From Halichondria panicea (taxonomy: Eukaryota > Porifera > Demospongiae > Suberitida > Halichondriidae): a stretch of DNA of 64,000 bases. The notes beneath the pieces were generated by a model that did not search any database, was not told the origin of the DNA, and worked only from the letters and a program-made list of their open reading frames with translations. The translations under genes and the position numbers were made by a program. The DNA lies in assembly GCF_963675165.1 (NCBI RefSeq), contig NC_087384.1, positions 6,399,682 through 6,463,681 of the forward strand. Direction: 5' to 3'. Below are positions 1 through 21,057 of this stretch, piece by piece; position 1 is the first letter of the stretch, and each line of letters opens with the position of its first letter.

Positions 1-380
1 TAGGCCTAAGAGGTGGTTCTTTTGTTGTCTAAAGAGGTGGTTTGTACCAACCACCACCGACCAGTGTGAGCACATCCCCTGAATGCTATAGACATGAGAG
101 ACACACATCTGTAACACTAGGCCAGCTGTAACAGAGGTACATGAATAACATGAACAGTCTGTATACTTATACATGACTTTCAAATGTACTGTTATTAGCA
201 CACCTACATGGACATGTACATGTACACCATGTAGTTCTTTGTTATGGAAACTATTCTCTTTGTACACGTACTTACAGGAACCAAGGAAACTACACTGATA
301 AAAGATACCAGTTGTCGAGAAGGAAGCTTTCGACAATTTTTCACCAAAACAGCAATATTAATATTAATTATACAACATAC

Positions 381-6542
<6,162 letters not shown>

Positions 6543-7107
6543 TATCGTCTGTCCGTCCAATGAAATCTCACGATCGATGCAAACTTAAACACGTTCAAAT
6601 TGAAGTACGTACACTGACTACACCACTGTTGCTACGACACTTTCGTTATGTTTATTCAGTGGCTGTGAATATAAACTAGACACCAAGGGCAATGCTAGTT
6701 GACTTAATCCAACAGATCCAGCTGAAACAGGAGAACGTCTGTCACACAAGCACTAGCACTGCGTCAACTTATAAACTTGTTTAGCACGATGGTTGGGCTG
6801 CTTTTAGGATGTACATACGTGTGCAAAACATTAATTATATTCATGCGGTTTCCTAAGATTACTAAGAGTTCATCTCCGTATATTAATGATTCCATGTGGT
6901 TTAGTAAGATTACTAAAATACTTCCCGTATACTAAACACTAGTCATCACCCAATGAACTATGCACACACCATGTGTACGTGTATAAAGGTGCCAACAAAT
7001 TATTCATTACACGTGGATATTAATTAAAGTAAAATTATTATACAGCAATGAATTAATAATTAAAGCAATGTCCTGGATGCAACGCAGGGAAGGTGTCAAC
7101 TAAAAGG
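6543..7107. other. Intergenic: SERCA upstream region and Ran 3' flank
   Basis: Between the SERCA start codon (6542, minus) and the stop of the first Ran gene (7108, minus). It must hold the SERCA promoter and 5' UTR and the Ran 3' UTR. I see AT-rich sequence with two similar segments near 6845-6930 (CCTAAGATTACTAAGAG and GTAAGATTACTAAAATAC) but no gene. Confidence 0.6.
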
Positions 7108-7943
<836 letters not shown>

Positions 7944-8356
7944 TCTCGTATACTTCTCTTATACAGTACACTTGTCTGTTAAACTATTATGGGGGAGGAA
8001 AATTTATAAATATAAATATGTAATACACAGAAGCAAAAATATTTGACTGAGAATGCTTTCTCCATTAAAATGATGGATGATGGGAAACTAACGTATCACT
8101 GATCTCTTCTACAAGCTAAGGATTACAAGCACTCACTTAGATTTAATTCTTTCTTGATCTTTTCTTGATGAGTGACCTTCTATGAACCCGGCCAGACCAG
8201 TTCCAACTGGATTTAAGCGCGCGATGGATCATAATTATTGCACATGCGCATCAAAGACAGTCGCCGCAATGCTATCGCGCTTATCAATTTTAAAATGTTA
8301 TTAAAGTTACTGTACACATGTGACAATACAATATTAACGCAGGTAGAGTCTAAGAT
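7944..8356. promoter_or_regulatory. Upstream region of the canonical Ran gene
   Basis: Between Ran copy 1 (start 7943) and the stop of Ran copy 2 (8357). It contains GCGCGCGATGG near 8217 and CACATGCGCA at 8241-8250. The same 10-mer occurs within 300 bp upstream of several other start codons in this window. It resembles one side of an NRF1-type palindrome; promoter function is inferred. Confidence 0.45.
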
Positions 8357-9243
<887 letters not shown>

Positions 9244-9712
9244 ATTATGCTAAGATTTCGGTTTGCTTGGATCTGTTTGCTGATTCTTTAGAGCTTGGTT
9301 TTAGCTGTAATGCATTAGTATTGTCCATTTATACTACTACTTTGAGAGCAGTTTGAGCTGCCCTTGTGTGCAGTTTGAGCTGCCCTTGTGTGCAGTTTGA
9401 GCTGCCCTTGTGTACAGTAGTGTAGTCATCATACTTCTGAAACCGGTTAAGACTGCAAGATTCATAGCATTACAAAACAGACTACGGCACATGCGCACTT
9501 GATTGTTCAATAATAAGACGCCCTGCTCTGGCTTAGAAGCTGGATGAAATTAATCGGCCTGGTCTCGAGGCTAGATGAAAACAGGAATGTGTTAGTTTTT
9601 CCGACGACCTTTACCCGTAATTCGATTGACTACAAACGAGACCCGCCCACTTCTGTGTGCAAGAGATCAAGAAAGGTCAGACAACACATTTAGTATCAAC
9701 CAAGAAAGCATC
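9244..9712. promoter_or_regulatory. Bidirectional promoter region (Ran paralog / FERM gene)
   Basis: A 469-bp gap between divergent start codons. It contains a 22-bp tandem triplet (GCAGTTTGAGCTGCCCTTGT, 9350-9418) and CACATGCGCA at 9488-9497, about 245 and 225 bp from the two starts. Bidirectional activity is inferred from the geometry. Confidence 0.5.
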
Positions 9713-12700
9713 ATGAGCGTCTCTATTTTCGTCTCCTACGAGCCTGATGGCAGCCCTTCCCTTCCAGACAAAGACAGAAGACCGATTAATCTCATGGTGA
9801 GCTAGTAATCTGGATATGGATACAGTGTACTTTATATATTTGCAATAGTGTGAGTGTATACATTAACTTTATAGAGGGGTGGGTTTTATATAATTATCTT
9901 GGAGACAGCAGTACTTGCAGTTCCTAACAATTTCCTAACAATTACTTACACTCTTATCGAAATCTTTTTTTTGTAAGACTTAGTCTAAAAATGCTCATAG
10001 CTGATCAAGTATATACTTCCTCACTTTATCATATAAAGAAATACTAATACTAGTAGGTATGCAGTAGCTGAGCTGAACACAATCCATGATGCTATAAATC
10101 CCAACCATGAAATGTCTAATGTGCAATCTTTTTTCCGTTTGCATTTTTTTAATCTACACTTTTGCTAGCTAGCTAAATTCACAGCCAGGGCACTCTCTGT
10201 GTAACCTGATCCGAGTCCAGGCGTTGTATCACTACTCACATTCATGGAGGTCTAGTTGCAAGTGCACAATAAGATAGCTCAGCTTGCATTATGTTAGTGG
10301 CTTGCAGAGTCAGGTGATGCATTGTGAAGGTCCACATCGTGTTGCATGTTTATCCTTGCAATTGTATATACATGCAACTGTGAAAGCTTTACTGTGAAAC
10401 TGTCAGTGTAACAGTTTCTGGGGGGATGTTAGCCATTGGCATATTGCTACCACCAAGTGGCTTCTCCCATGCAGCTGGTGGCCTGGTAATTTGTATTTGC
10501 AAGGTTAAACCTATGGCTGTTAGTGTAAGGTTGAACCTATTAGCCTTATAGGACTACTTTGATAGTTCAGTCTTCAATGGTAGTGCTAAGTGAATGTTGT
10601 TTCCTTTGATCTCACTATTAAATTAACACATCTCTCACTTGCACAGAGAGTTTCAATTTACAGTGGCCCTCAGTACGTAATAAAAATGATTGTATCATCT
10701 GGTTTTGTGTGCTACAGGTGTCACGGTTACAGCGAGGAGAGGATGTGTTACTGAGGGTGTATGAACAGACCAAGGGAGAGCTGAGACAACCACACACCGA
10801 ATATGGACTATTCTGGCCAGAGCAGAAGGTCAGTTTACTGGAAGGCAAGGTTGATCTGCTATATTGTTAAGGTAGCTTGAAATGGCCTTGGATCTAGTAC
10901 TACAGCCTTGGATCTAGTACTACAGCCTTTAGGGCAAGGTTGATCTTATTAGACAGTGAATGTTGTACAAACATGTTTGTAGAAGTCTACTAGGTTAGTG
11001 AGGCCACCTGCCTCAATTGAGTTAGATGTCAGTAAAACTACAGGTGGTATTTGTGGATAGACCACATGACTTGTGTACACATGTGCAGGGCTTGCATTAA
11101 ATCCAGGTGCATAATTTTGAGAAGAGAGCATTCATTCCTTGTAACCGGCTGTATGTATAATATTATAGTTGTATCAATTTTGGAAGTCACCAATAATTAT
11201 GAATTAACTCTGTTCGTCCTTCGTCACAGACGTGGATTCTTTCTAACTGTCTACTAGGCCACGTCCAAATCTTCTCGGGGGCTAAGCTCATCCTGAGGCC
11301 AAAGAAAAGGCAGCTGAGAATAAGGTATGAAAGAAATAAGATAAAATATTGATAGTCCAGTGGAAACAAATTTCTTAGTAGGATAGAGATTAGGATGAGA
11401 ACAATGGTTGAATTTGTATATCCCTTGGGTCACAGCAATCGTGTCAACATGTTAATGGTTTAGTTCCTACGGTGATGTGGCACCCTCAGCAATCTCTCCC
11501 AGTGATCTATAGCTAGAGCAATTAAATAAATGCCTGTACTACACGATGTGACTTGGCATTGAGTCAGACCAGTGAGTGCTGAGTGTACTGTAGTCTTGCT
11601 TATGAAACTGTTGTTGCCTAGGTGATGCTTTCGGAGGTGTGTTATTGTGTTTACCGGCTTCAACACGCCCAATCAGATTCACGCTTGATCAATTGATAAT
11701 GTATTTTAAAAACACTATAATTATGGTAGCCGTGATTATGAATACGAGTTAATTGATATAAGACACTGTGAATATATGTGCAGTACATTGCAGCTTGTGT
11801 GGCCATGCTGACATGTGCAGCTGTGTCGTAAAATTAGGCAATCCGTTCATTTTCCTGTCTAACCAGAAAATTAAAGTTATTTTACAAAATTAATATTTGC
11901 TAGGCGATAATCTGACATTGATCTCCACCCTTCCTTCAGGTTTCTGGACGGATCCTCCAAGACTATTGCAGTGGACGAAACTAAAGTGGTGGGTTCAATG
12001 TCGCGTATGTGCGTATGATTGACCTCTGACCTCCTTCAAACACTTTCTGAATACGTAGTATATGTGTCCCTTGTATAAAATATATTAGATGATAGCTATA
12101 AATAATACCGTAAAGAAGGTCCTTTATATCATTTTTTAGCTACAGAGGTTGCTGTGGGCCGGCCTATGTGTTACTGTTAGTAAGAGATCATGACCACGTC
12201 CACTGGCCTCCCTCAATTAACTTTATATCCCTCAGAGGCTCTTTTGCATGAAGATAGGTTTTAGGTAGTAGTACCTAAAGAAATAATTACGGTTTTATAC
12301 TAGAGAGTTTGCTATGTGTATATAGAGGAGTGTCCACCCTAAGTAGAACAGAGACTGTTAAGACATGTTTTGCACTGAGTGTTTCTTTGATTACAGGTGA
12401 AGGAGTTGGTCGTGGACCTGTGCTCACAGCTGGGACTGTCACAGCCAGTAAGTACAGTAACTGCATGTAATGCCATCATTTAATGGCTGACACTGCACGT
12501 ACAGGAGGAGTTGTCTCTGGTGGTGTCTGGTGACTACGCTGTGCAGAAACAGTGAGTGTAATGACATCATCTCTCTCTTGTTGTCATGGTAACATGCCCT
12601 CCCTCCCTCCAGCCACCCAGCTAAGATGTCAGTGAAGAGAGTTGGATCTGCATGTGAGTGTTATATACATACATGCACTTACTGTAAAGCCGTGGCAGCT

Positions 12701-15700
12701 CTTGATCTCTGTTTGGTTCGATTGTATATAGCTCAGTTGTTTAACCCCTTCTCTCCCACTGTAGCTCCGCTGACATAACCTGTTTTAACCCCTTCTTTTC
12801 TACCATTAGTATAACCTGTTTAACCCCTTCTCTCCCACTGTAGCTCCGCTGACATAACCTGTTTTAACCCCTTCTTTTCTACCATTAGTATAACCTGTTT
12901 AACCCCTTCTCTCCCACTGTAGCTCCGCTGACATAACCTGTTTTAACCCCTTCTTTTCTACCATTAGTATAACCTGTTTAACCCCTTCTCTCCCACTGTA
13001 GCTCCGCTGACATAACCTGTTTAACCCCTTCTTTTCTACCATTAGTATAACCTGTTTAACCCCTTCTCTCCCACTGTAGCTCCGGTGAGTGCGCACAAGA
13101 TGCTCCTCACTTCCAAGAGAGACTCTAAGAGTGCTGGCTCTATCAAAGACTTCATCTCCAAGGACACGCCCCCACCACTCTCCCCTAGCTCTCGGAGGAA
13201 GGTGAGATCATGTGACTGTCATGTGACTGTCATATGATACTATGTACACTGCAGCAAAGACCCGGCAGTGCCAAGAAACCTCAATATTCCACCTGGACAG
13301 TGAAAAGAACCAAAAAGTCAGTTATCAGCTAACTCTTCTAATGTACGTATATAATAATAATATTCAGCACTTTTTTTACGTACCGTATAGCGCGAAATTT
13401 TCGAGGGGCTTAATTTTCGCGCATTTCGTGGGTTAGAATTCTACACAAAAATTAGTCCACGAAAATTGAATTACCTGCTATAACATGCATAGATTTAAAG
13501 GCATAGCTTCCGGTAAGCAGTCATTCCACGAACATTGTACAACGAAATAGCTTTTAGAGGCTAATCCACGAAATATAAGTGCCTCGAAAATTTCGCGCCA
13601 TACGGTATCTCTAGTGCAAAATGGCTGATCTAAGCACACCATATTTTAGCACTACCAAACAGCTACTAAAAATGCATATTTTAGCTTTGAAATCGGACGT
13701 TCTTTAATACAAGTTATGGACAATCAATTTCTTCCTTGCAGACAAATCTCCAAGAAGCACCAGATACGCCTGGACACCCCGTGGTTGGACCCTAACAAGA
13801 CGCTGGCAGAGCAAGAGGTGACCGTGACTGACGAGCTCATACTCATGTACAGGTTCTATTACAACCTGGATCTGAAACGGTGGGTAAACTTGTTGAGTGT
13901 GTACAGTATTACCTGAGCAGGCAAATAATATACCGTATAGCGGGTAATTTTTGTTGGTGTAAATTTTCTGTATAAACTGCCCAATTAATATTCGTACAGC
14001 TCACAGGATAGTTACGTTGATCGTATTGCGGTAGAATAATTTCGTAGTTTTAATTTTCGTATGATGCTCTACAAATATACGAAAATTTACACCATACGAA
14101 AATAACCCGCTATATGGTATCGGCCTCCTATGGAGTGATTTACTGGCTCAAGTTATGACCATTCAAAGTAATTTACAGGTTATAATAAAATATAACTAAT
14201 TTCTTTCCGTGTAGTGGCTCACTCAATGTGGACATGCTCTTCAAACAAGCAAGGTGGGTGTGGCAATAAGACAGTGGGTGTGGCAATAGACGCAGTGGGT
14301 GTGGCAATAAGACAGTGGGTGTGGCAATAGACGCAGTGGGTGTGACAATAAGACAGTGGGTGTGGCAATAAGACAGTGGGTGTGGCAATAGACGCAGTGG
14401 GTGTGGCAATAAGACAGTGGGTGTGGCAATAAGACAGTGGGTGTGGCCATAAGACAGTGGGTGTGGCAATAAGACAGTGTGGGTGTGGCAATAGACGCAG
14501 TAGCTCCCTATTCAAAGTTAACTAACTAATGGATGCTTTTGGTTGGACAATGTGAACTCAAGACATTAATTTTGTCCGAGTGTCCTTTCTCGATCGAAAT
14601 TTCCATTTTTAGTGTAAAAATTACTCCATCTCCGTTCCCCATTCCAGGGCCACGTATCTTGCTGGGGAGCTACTCTGTTCTCCCAATGACATGGTTCGTC
14701 TCTCCGCCATCCTCTGTCAGATCACCAAGGGCAACTACTCATCAAACAAGTACGTATATGTATACGTAGCAGTCTCACAATATACACGAGTGCATTTTCA
14801 GCATCCCAGTTTTTAATAATTATGCAGTGAATTGTATACTTGTAAACAGCCCACAGCCATATACGTATGAGCAGTAGATTGTGACATCTAGTGTAGCATC
14901 TTCAAACAGCCATAACTTTTGTTCTGGTGATCCAATTTAAAGCGATTTTCCGAAAGTTTGAAGGAACTTGCACATGACCAAATTTCTTGTTTTTGGTACA
15001 TCTGAACTCCTTTTAAGCTTGAATTAGAAAACTACAAAATCATTAAAATTGAATCACTAGAACTTATGTTAAAACTGTCCTTTGGGGCTTACCTTTAGTG
15101 TAGATTTCTACTTGTGTTCTGCTGTCTCTTCTGTGTTACTATAGTTACTGCTGTCATCTATACATGCATCTCTCACACTGTAGATACTCTCCTGACTCCC
15201 TCACTTCTCTTAAGAACATTATAGCTCCCCCGAAGTGCAAGATAAAGACTATTGCCAAGAAGATCACAGCCGAGCACACGTCCTTGGAGGGGCTCTCGAG
15301 TCAGGATGCTAAGTGTTGGTTTGTGAAACTCTGGTCCTCACTGGAACTATTTGGAATGGAGTTTCTCTCTTGCACAAATACTGACACCAAGGACAAGGGA
15401 CTCATTGGTATCTCAAAGGACAAGGTGAGGGTGCTGTAGTCTTGCGGTACTAAGATGGTCAGATCCCCTTTTCACTAACATGTGATACGTTGCAAAATAA
15501 ATGCTAAATGTACACTTAAGATAAGCTACACTACCTAGCGTGTTTTTCTCCTAGAGCTAGCAACATTACGTATTGTATCCTCAAGCAATCTATAGTTACA
15601 TGGAACTATACTAGCTAGCTTAAGTTCCCTGCTCAACATGCACACTCAATTAAGTCTCTTGGTATATATAGTAGCCTTCTTTAATTGTTGCTGGGGCAGC

Positions 15701-18024
15701 TATCGTTTTAAAGCTACGTATCTCACCTTACCTTGTTCTCTTTGTTAGATACTGTTTCTGTATCACAAGAAAAGGAAGAACATCTCGTGGGATGCTGACA
15801 ACCTCTCTCATTGGAGACATGTAAGCCACACCTACCTAGCGTACATTAGGGCTCGTATTACCCCACCCCTAATACAGGACTCTACCAAGGACAGTGTTTC
15901 TCTGACCCTCACTAACGATGGTAGCAGTGAGGTGCTCAACCTTTCTCTACCGGAGTACTCCGGGGTGCTGGTCGACTGTCTCGAAGGTGAGGCCCGGCCA
16001 TCACTATATGCTGCAGTCAGATAATAATTGAGGCCCTGTCATGTCATGTGTTAAAGGGCCGGGTTGTTTTAAAGCTAAAGCTTAGACTAGTTAGCTTTCA
16101 AGATGCCCAAGGTATTATGTAAAATTATGTTAGCTTGAGGAACTCTATAATGTGTGCTGTAAAGCTTAGGCTACAAGTAGAATCTCTCTCTGTACTTGAA
16201 ATGAATACTCTGTCTCGATCTCTCTCATGTTAGCGAGGATTTCTAGCAGTAAACATTTCTCTGAATAGTGGCCGTACTTGAAATGAATCTCTCTCATACA
16301 CACCCACACACACCCACACACTCACACACACACACCCACCCATACACACACACCCACACACACACACGCACACACACACACACAGGCCATCGAGACCTTA
16401 GTGACTCGTACCCGGATCTCGGCATAATTAGCATGGGCTACCAGTTTGACAAAGAGTTGGAGGCAGCCATTAGCGACTTTGCCACTCAGACGAAGATGGA
16501 CGCCAAGATAAGACGAGCCATCAACAGCCTTACATACGAGGACGTGTACTGGGCAAGCAAGATTGAAAACCCTCTGGTGAGAATTAACTATTATTTTATA
16601 TGTTCTGCTATATATTGTGCATGTTGACAGCGTCCTATCACATACTTGTAGTACGTACATCTTGCATGATCAGATTACCACTACAATTTATTATTATATA
16701 GCGTGTAATTTTCGAGAGCCAAAAATGTTGTGTTTCGCTAAGAACACCTTTGTTAGTAATATTGAATATCCAAACATTTCTGTAATTGAAAATTTGTTCA
16801 TGACTACCTGCCACGTTATACATGTATATGGTGTAATGGTATTATGGTATAATGGTATATTTATTTACAATGAATGGCCTGGTATTTTGTCAAAAAAAAT
16901 CAGGCCCAAAATAGACTTTTGATTTTTAAGATACTATCTTAACGTGCTCATTGTATGCTCTCAAAAATCATAAAATTAACGTTATTGGACCAACGGAACT
17001 AAAGTTGTGGCCGTTTAAAGATGCTTCATTTTAACGCTGATAATTAATATAGACTTGTGTTTTATCAACGGCCGTGTGTACATAACTTGGCTAATTGTCC
17101 ACAGCTGTCAGAAGAGGAGTTGTCTCAGCTGCAGTCCTCGTCCTGGGAGAACCCAGCCTTTGGGAACATGGATCAACTCATGGAGGAAAGGTGAGCTAGC
17201 TCCTCAAGAGCCTCTGCATGCAGCTGTTACCTGTCTCTGCTTGCATTTAAAGAGTTAATGAGTAAGGACAAAACAAAGTACAAATATAAAGGTAGCCAGC
17301 CCTGTACATGTGTACACAGGGCACAGTATTAGGTGTGATTGTTGGCATGTACAAACTCAATCTATGAATACTAACTAAAACATTTAAGCTGTAAGTGCAA
17401 CTCACATTGGATGAATGTTATGGTGTATTGTGGAGGAGAAGGACGGGGCCTCTTTTGTACTATATATACAGTAGAAATCTATTCCATAATTGCATGTACT
17501 AGCTGGCAGTATTCACTAGCTACAATAATCTTTTCATTTTTTCTTACAGATTCCAATTTCTGGATTTCGACGAAGGCACTGAAGAGACTGAAGATAACAA
17601 GCTGCACACCCTTCAACTGCCCACCCCCTCCACTCCAGACTCCTCCCCTAGCCACACCCCCAGCCCCACGTTACGAACACATCACACCGCCCACAGCACA
17701 CACTCTAACCCTAGCCCTCTCATCAAGAGCAGACACACACCCGATCTTTCCCCTAAGGCTAATGGAAGACTAAAACGAGCTTCACTACAAGAAGGACTAT
17801 GTAATGGAGTCCAAGACACCTCGAAATTAAATATGTTTCGAAAATTGAGCGGCCACAGCAGAAGTGGGAGCAACGGTGCAAGCGGAAGTGATGGGAGCTC
17901 TGCGAGTATCCATAGCGATGGGGACAATGGAGTGGCTTCGGCTATACTGAGCGGGAAGAATAGGAGAGACCATGTTGGCTTAACTGACTTTAAAGCAAAG
18001 AGACCAGCTAGTTTTGCTCTGTGA
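9713..18024 (+). CDS. Talin-head-like FERM protein lacking a rod
   Basis: Eighteen exons in phase, 704 aa: 9713-9796, 10718-10828, 11230-11324, 11940-11988, 12397-12447, 12505-12551, 12613-12653, 13080-13201, 13255-13316, 13742-13879, 14215-14253, 14648-14749, 15184-15424, 15749-15820, 15878-15986, 16386-16576, 17105-17190, 17550-18024. Order of domains: F0-like N-terminus; F1 ubiquitin fold (LRIRFLDGSSKTIAVDETK, close to talin's KIRMLDGTVKTIMVDDSK) with a Ser-rich insert at ~150-215; WLDPNKTLAEQEV; F2 helices (~235-330); F3/PTB-like lobe (~340-455) with LIGISKDKILFLYHKKRK and a Trp (NLSHW) aligning with the integrin-binding Trp of talin. The last ~160 residues are Ser/Thr/Pro-rich and look disordered. 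No talin rod, kindlin PH or MyTH4 is present. A cortical or integrin-linked role is inferred from family only. Confidence 0.88.
12739..13083. repeat. 79-bp minisatellite containing the 3' splice site (FERM intron 7)
   Basis: Units of 78-79 bp carry GTTTAACCCCTTCTCTCCCA then CTGTAGCTCCG. The AG ends at 12764, 12843, 12922, 13001 and 13079; only the last one joins an open exon (CTCCGGTGAGTGCG). The earlier four read CTCCGCTGACATAA and would hit a stop. The unit therefore duplicates a whole acceptor (TTTAAC branch-like box, pyrimidine tract, AG, first exon bases). Confidence 0.92.
13381..13607. mobile_element. MITE-like element, family 2 (copy a), FERM intron 9
   Basis: The left end is TACCGTATAGCGCGAAATTT and the right end is its inverted complement (AAATTTCGCGCCATACGGTA), 227 bp in all. 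No reading frame. Same TACCGTAT terminus as family 1. Confidence 0.88.
13931..14119. mobile_element. MITE-like element, family 2 (copy b), FERM intron 10
   Basis: It begins TACCGTATAGCGGGTAATTT and ends AAAATAACCCGCTATATGGT followed by A, i.e. inverted termini around 189 bp of non-coding DNA. Confidence 0.85.
14250..14502. repeat. ~20-bp minisatellite starting at a 5' splice site (FERM intron)
   Basis: About a dozen copies of GTGGGTGTGGCAATAAGACA and the variant ending ATAGACGCA. The first copy begins exactly at the donor GCAAG|GTGGGTGTGG (exon end 14253), so every unit repeats the donor sequence. Confidence 0.93.
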
Positions 18025-20963
18025 ATGTATATATATAAATTATATATACTTTTTGTTACATATTGTAAGTGCACTCAAATGTACAAAATACCACTTAACC
18101 TCACTTTCAAGCCGCGACTTACTTGCAGCTAGACTAGCATTCCACAGCATCAATATTACAAGAATGCATGACTGTAATCCAGCCAGCCTGTGGATATTTA
18201 ATGGCTAGTCGTGGGACGGACCCTCAGCTAGTATCTCGGAGCTAGAGCTTGAACACTTGAAGCGAGGCATTGTATCAGAAGTCAGCCAGTAACAGTGCAG
18301 TGGATACTATTATTTTGGTGAGGCTTTGTTTTGCTAGTGCTATGAATAATTTAACATTGTTGTATCTATGCAAATCGATCATTGATAAATAAATCCTTCC
18401 GTTTTGAAATATGCAATTGCAATAGCTAACTCGCGATCGGTAAACGAAGAGGTTTCGAAGATACTATCCAGGCCATAGGCCCTGTCCATATAGATCTAGC
18501 GTAAGCCGGCCAACTATGCACGCGTGCTTTTGTGAGCTCATGGAGCATCTCTGTGTATCTGTAGAGCCTCCCCCCCCCCCCCCACACACACACAATGTCA
18601 TACAATACTATAATCTGTCTAGACAAATCAACTCATTCAATGCAAAAAAGTGCATACTTGCTTTTCTTAATTGATCACAATTTATATCCCACAATTGTAT
18701 AGAAACTGATATCTAGTAGCCTTATGAAGTCTGCAATATACTTATCGCAGCACTGAATGCCATTAATGGCTTGTTAGGGTGGTAGGGTTGCTCAATAAAA
18801 TGGAGGTCCTTGTATTGACAAGTTGCATGGTAATTGACACTACTGCATTACATGAAGTACAGCTCACCAATATGCATACCTCGAATACCTCGCGGTTGAT
18901 AAGCATGACATCTATTATACACCATACAAACACAGCACTGGATAACTGCAGTCCAATTGTCCTGCGAATGCACTGCCCACGGCCACAGGGCCTGTAATGA
19001 TAATTAAAATATGCGTTTTTTTGCTTGTAGCTTGAGTGGAATATACATTAAATTTGCTTGTAGTGTGAGCAAGCCTGGTAATTGTACAAATGTTAATTTT
19101 TGCTTGTAGCTTGAGCCCACTGTTTGATAAATGGAATGTACATCTGCCTTGTAGTACTGATTGCTACATATATGCCCCTGGCTAAGTGATCTTGTAGCCT
19201 CCCTGTTGCCTGTATGATAGCAACATCTTGTTAATTACTGTTGTTGACATAGGAACAAGGATATGCCAAGCATGCAATGTGTTCTTGTTCTCCGAAAGAC
19301 TTCTCAAATACTTAACCGCAAATATTTTGTTAACATGTGTGTGTGTTAACGTGGTGAACTAGTGTTGTCATTCCTGTGGTGGAGGAGCTGGGTTAGTTCT
19401 GTACCATCTCCTGGAATCCATTTAGTCTAGTTCCATTTTATGGCTATATAGGAATGAGCTGAGAATGCAAATAATTATTAGTATTTTGTAGTATAATCGT
19501 CGTCCTATAGCTAACTTTTAGTTGATACAGTCAATTTTCTGTTTTTCCGTCGGACTAAAGCTACATCACGTCCTAACCCAAAATTGTCACTGTTATAAAA
19601 CATTATATTAGTGATTGAGATTAATGAGCAATTAATACTATATAATGAGGTGATGCTATCTCGCCTTAATTGTTAAATTGTTTTCCAAACATAGTCCTAA
19701 ACTTGTTGAAATGTTTGACAACACAGACTGTCTTTCGTCCGCGATAGCTTATAAACCGACTCCCCTGGACACGGATTGTTTGAATGACAAAAATCCATGC
19801 AGTTAAAAAAAACCGGTTGTTTGTTTTGTGTGTTTTGTGTACATTGCTGGGAGCTGCCCACAACCTGTCCTACACATTCATAGCGTATCCTAAATAGATC
19901 TCTTTACTGATCTTGATATCGGATGTGGTATGTGTTGTGTGGTGTGTATATAGGATAAGCCGGAATGATATTCTATATACGTATATACTGTTATAGCACT
20001 AGCTGTACTTTGAACCTCCCAGTATAGCGGCGGCAGCGCTCAATGTATATGATATTATTATGCTAGTAACAAATGGTGATGCTTTCGATCAGTACGATAT
20101 TATGAGTAGTATGACTGTACTAGCGTAATCCGTGTACACAGGTACAGAATTATCATGTCCATGGAAACGGTCGTTGACGTACATTTGTCTCAGTTCCTTG
20201 TTGATGACCTGCCCCCCTCCCACTAATTGGTCCAATCAAACGCCATTCCAATATGCCTGGTGTCATCACGATCTCTAACTATTACAATTTTTAATTCCCT
20301 GAAATCTACTCGTTTCCCACAAGTATAATCAAATTTAATTACTTGACGCTCTTCTCTGCCATGCCCCTCAGTTTACAGAATTTGCTTCATTTATTTGTAT
20401 GCTATGCCCTCACTGTTATCACCTGCACAACTTTATGTATATAGCGCTAATTATACGTACATGAAATACACAAAAAGTTAATGTGCAAAAGTCAGTCATG
20501 CTTTGTACTAGCCTCAGTCCCAGGCCGATTTTTCTTTGAAGTTGGCGACCTAGCGTTGTTTTAGAGACAACGAGGCTGGGAACGAGGATAGCTTTGTACT
20601 GTCTATCTATGGTTATAGATAAAGCTACGTAGCTAGAGTATGGATCGAGTTGTTGTATGCTAGCTAGCTTATACTCCACTACATGTGCAAAGTGGACCAT
20701 CTCTGAGATACAATGTAGTAGGTGTGTGAAATGTTGTCCCAAAAACTAAATTTCTGGGCAGCAGCCGAAAATAGTTGCCAAAACGCCTCCTTTTGTGAAA
20801 AACACAAGGCTGTATTGTAGCCTTGGGTATTGTACATATAGCCTTTGTTTTGGTCAGAACCGATAGATTTTGTGATTTAAACCACACCACTTGTGATCAT
20901 AATACCTCCCCTTAGAGCTGCTGACTGCATGACTCAGTTTTGACACATCACCTGTACCCAACA

Positions 20964-21057
20964 TGAGATTATCAGTGTTCCTAGTGTCAGGTCTATGAGA
21001 TTATCAGTGTTCCTAGTGTCAGGTCTATGAGATTATCAGTGTTCCTAGTGTCAGGTG
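20964..21057. repeat. Tandem repeat, ~31 bp x 3
   Basis: Three almost perfect copies of ATGAGATTATCAGTGTTCCT followed by AGTGTCAGGT. Intergenic, non-coding. Confidence 0.93.

Noticed and set aside
42..60. Possible pogo-like repeat end at the left edge (GAGGTGG motifs)
   Set aside because: Too short and no terminus visible; GAGGTGG alone is not diagnostic.
1..380. Next SERCA exon (GAPE region) searched for
   Set aside because: No matching coding sequence with an acceptor was found; the intron after exon 11 runs off the left edge.
13242..13436. Open frame beginning MYTAAKTRQC as the FERM exon
   Set aside because: It needs phase 1 at the acceptor, which the upstream exons do not supply. The phase-consistent exon is 13255-13316 with donor AA|GTCAGT, giving KRTKKQISKK.
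14173..14515. Minus-strand frames rich in HTHCLIATPTV
   Set aside because: Artefacts of the 20-bp minisatellite in a FERM intron; flanks match exon 14215-14253 of the plus-strand gene.
17411..17773. 120-codon frame with PPPPLQTPPLATPP
   Set aside because: Wrong frame of the last FERM exon (17550-18024), which continues in phase from 17190.
18426..20890. Short frames in the gene-poor region
   Set aside because: None has a recognisable domain, signal peptide or phase-compatible neighbour; they look like chance.
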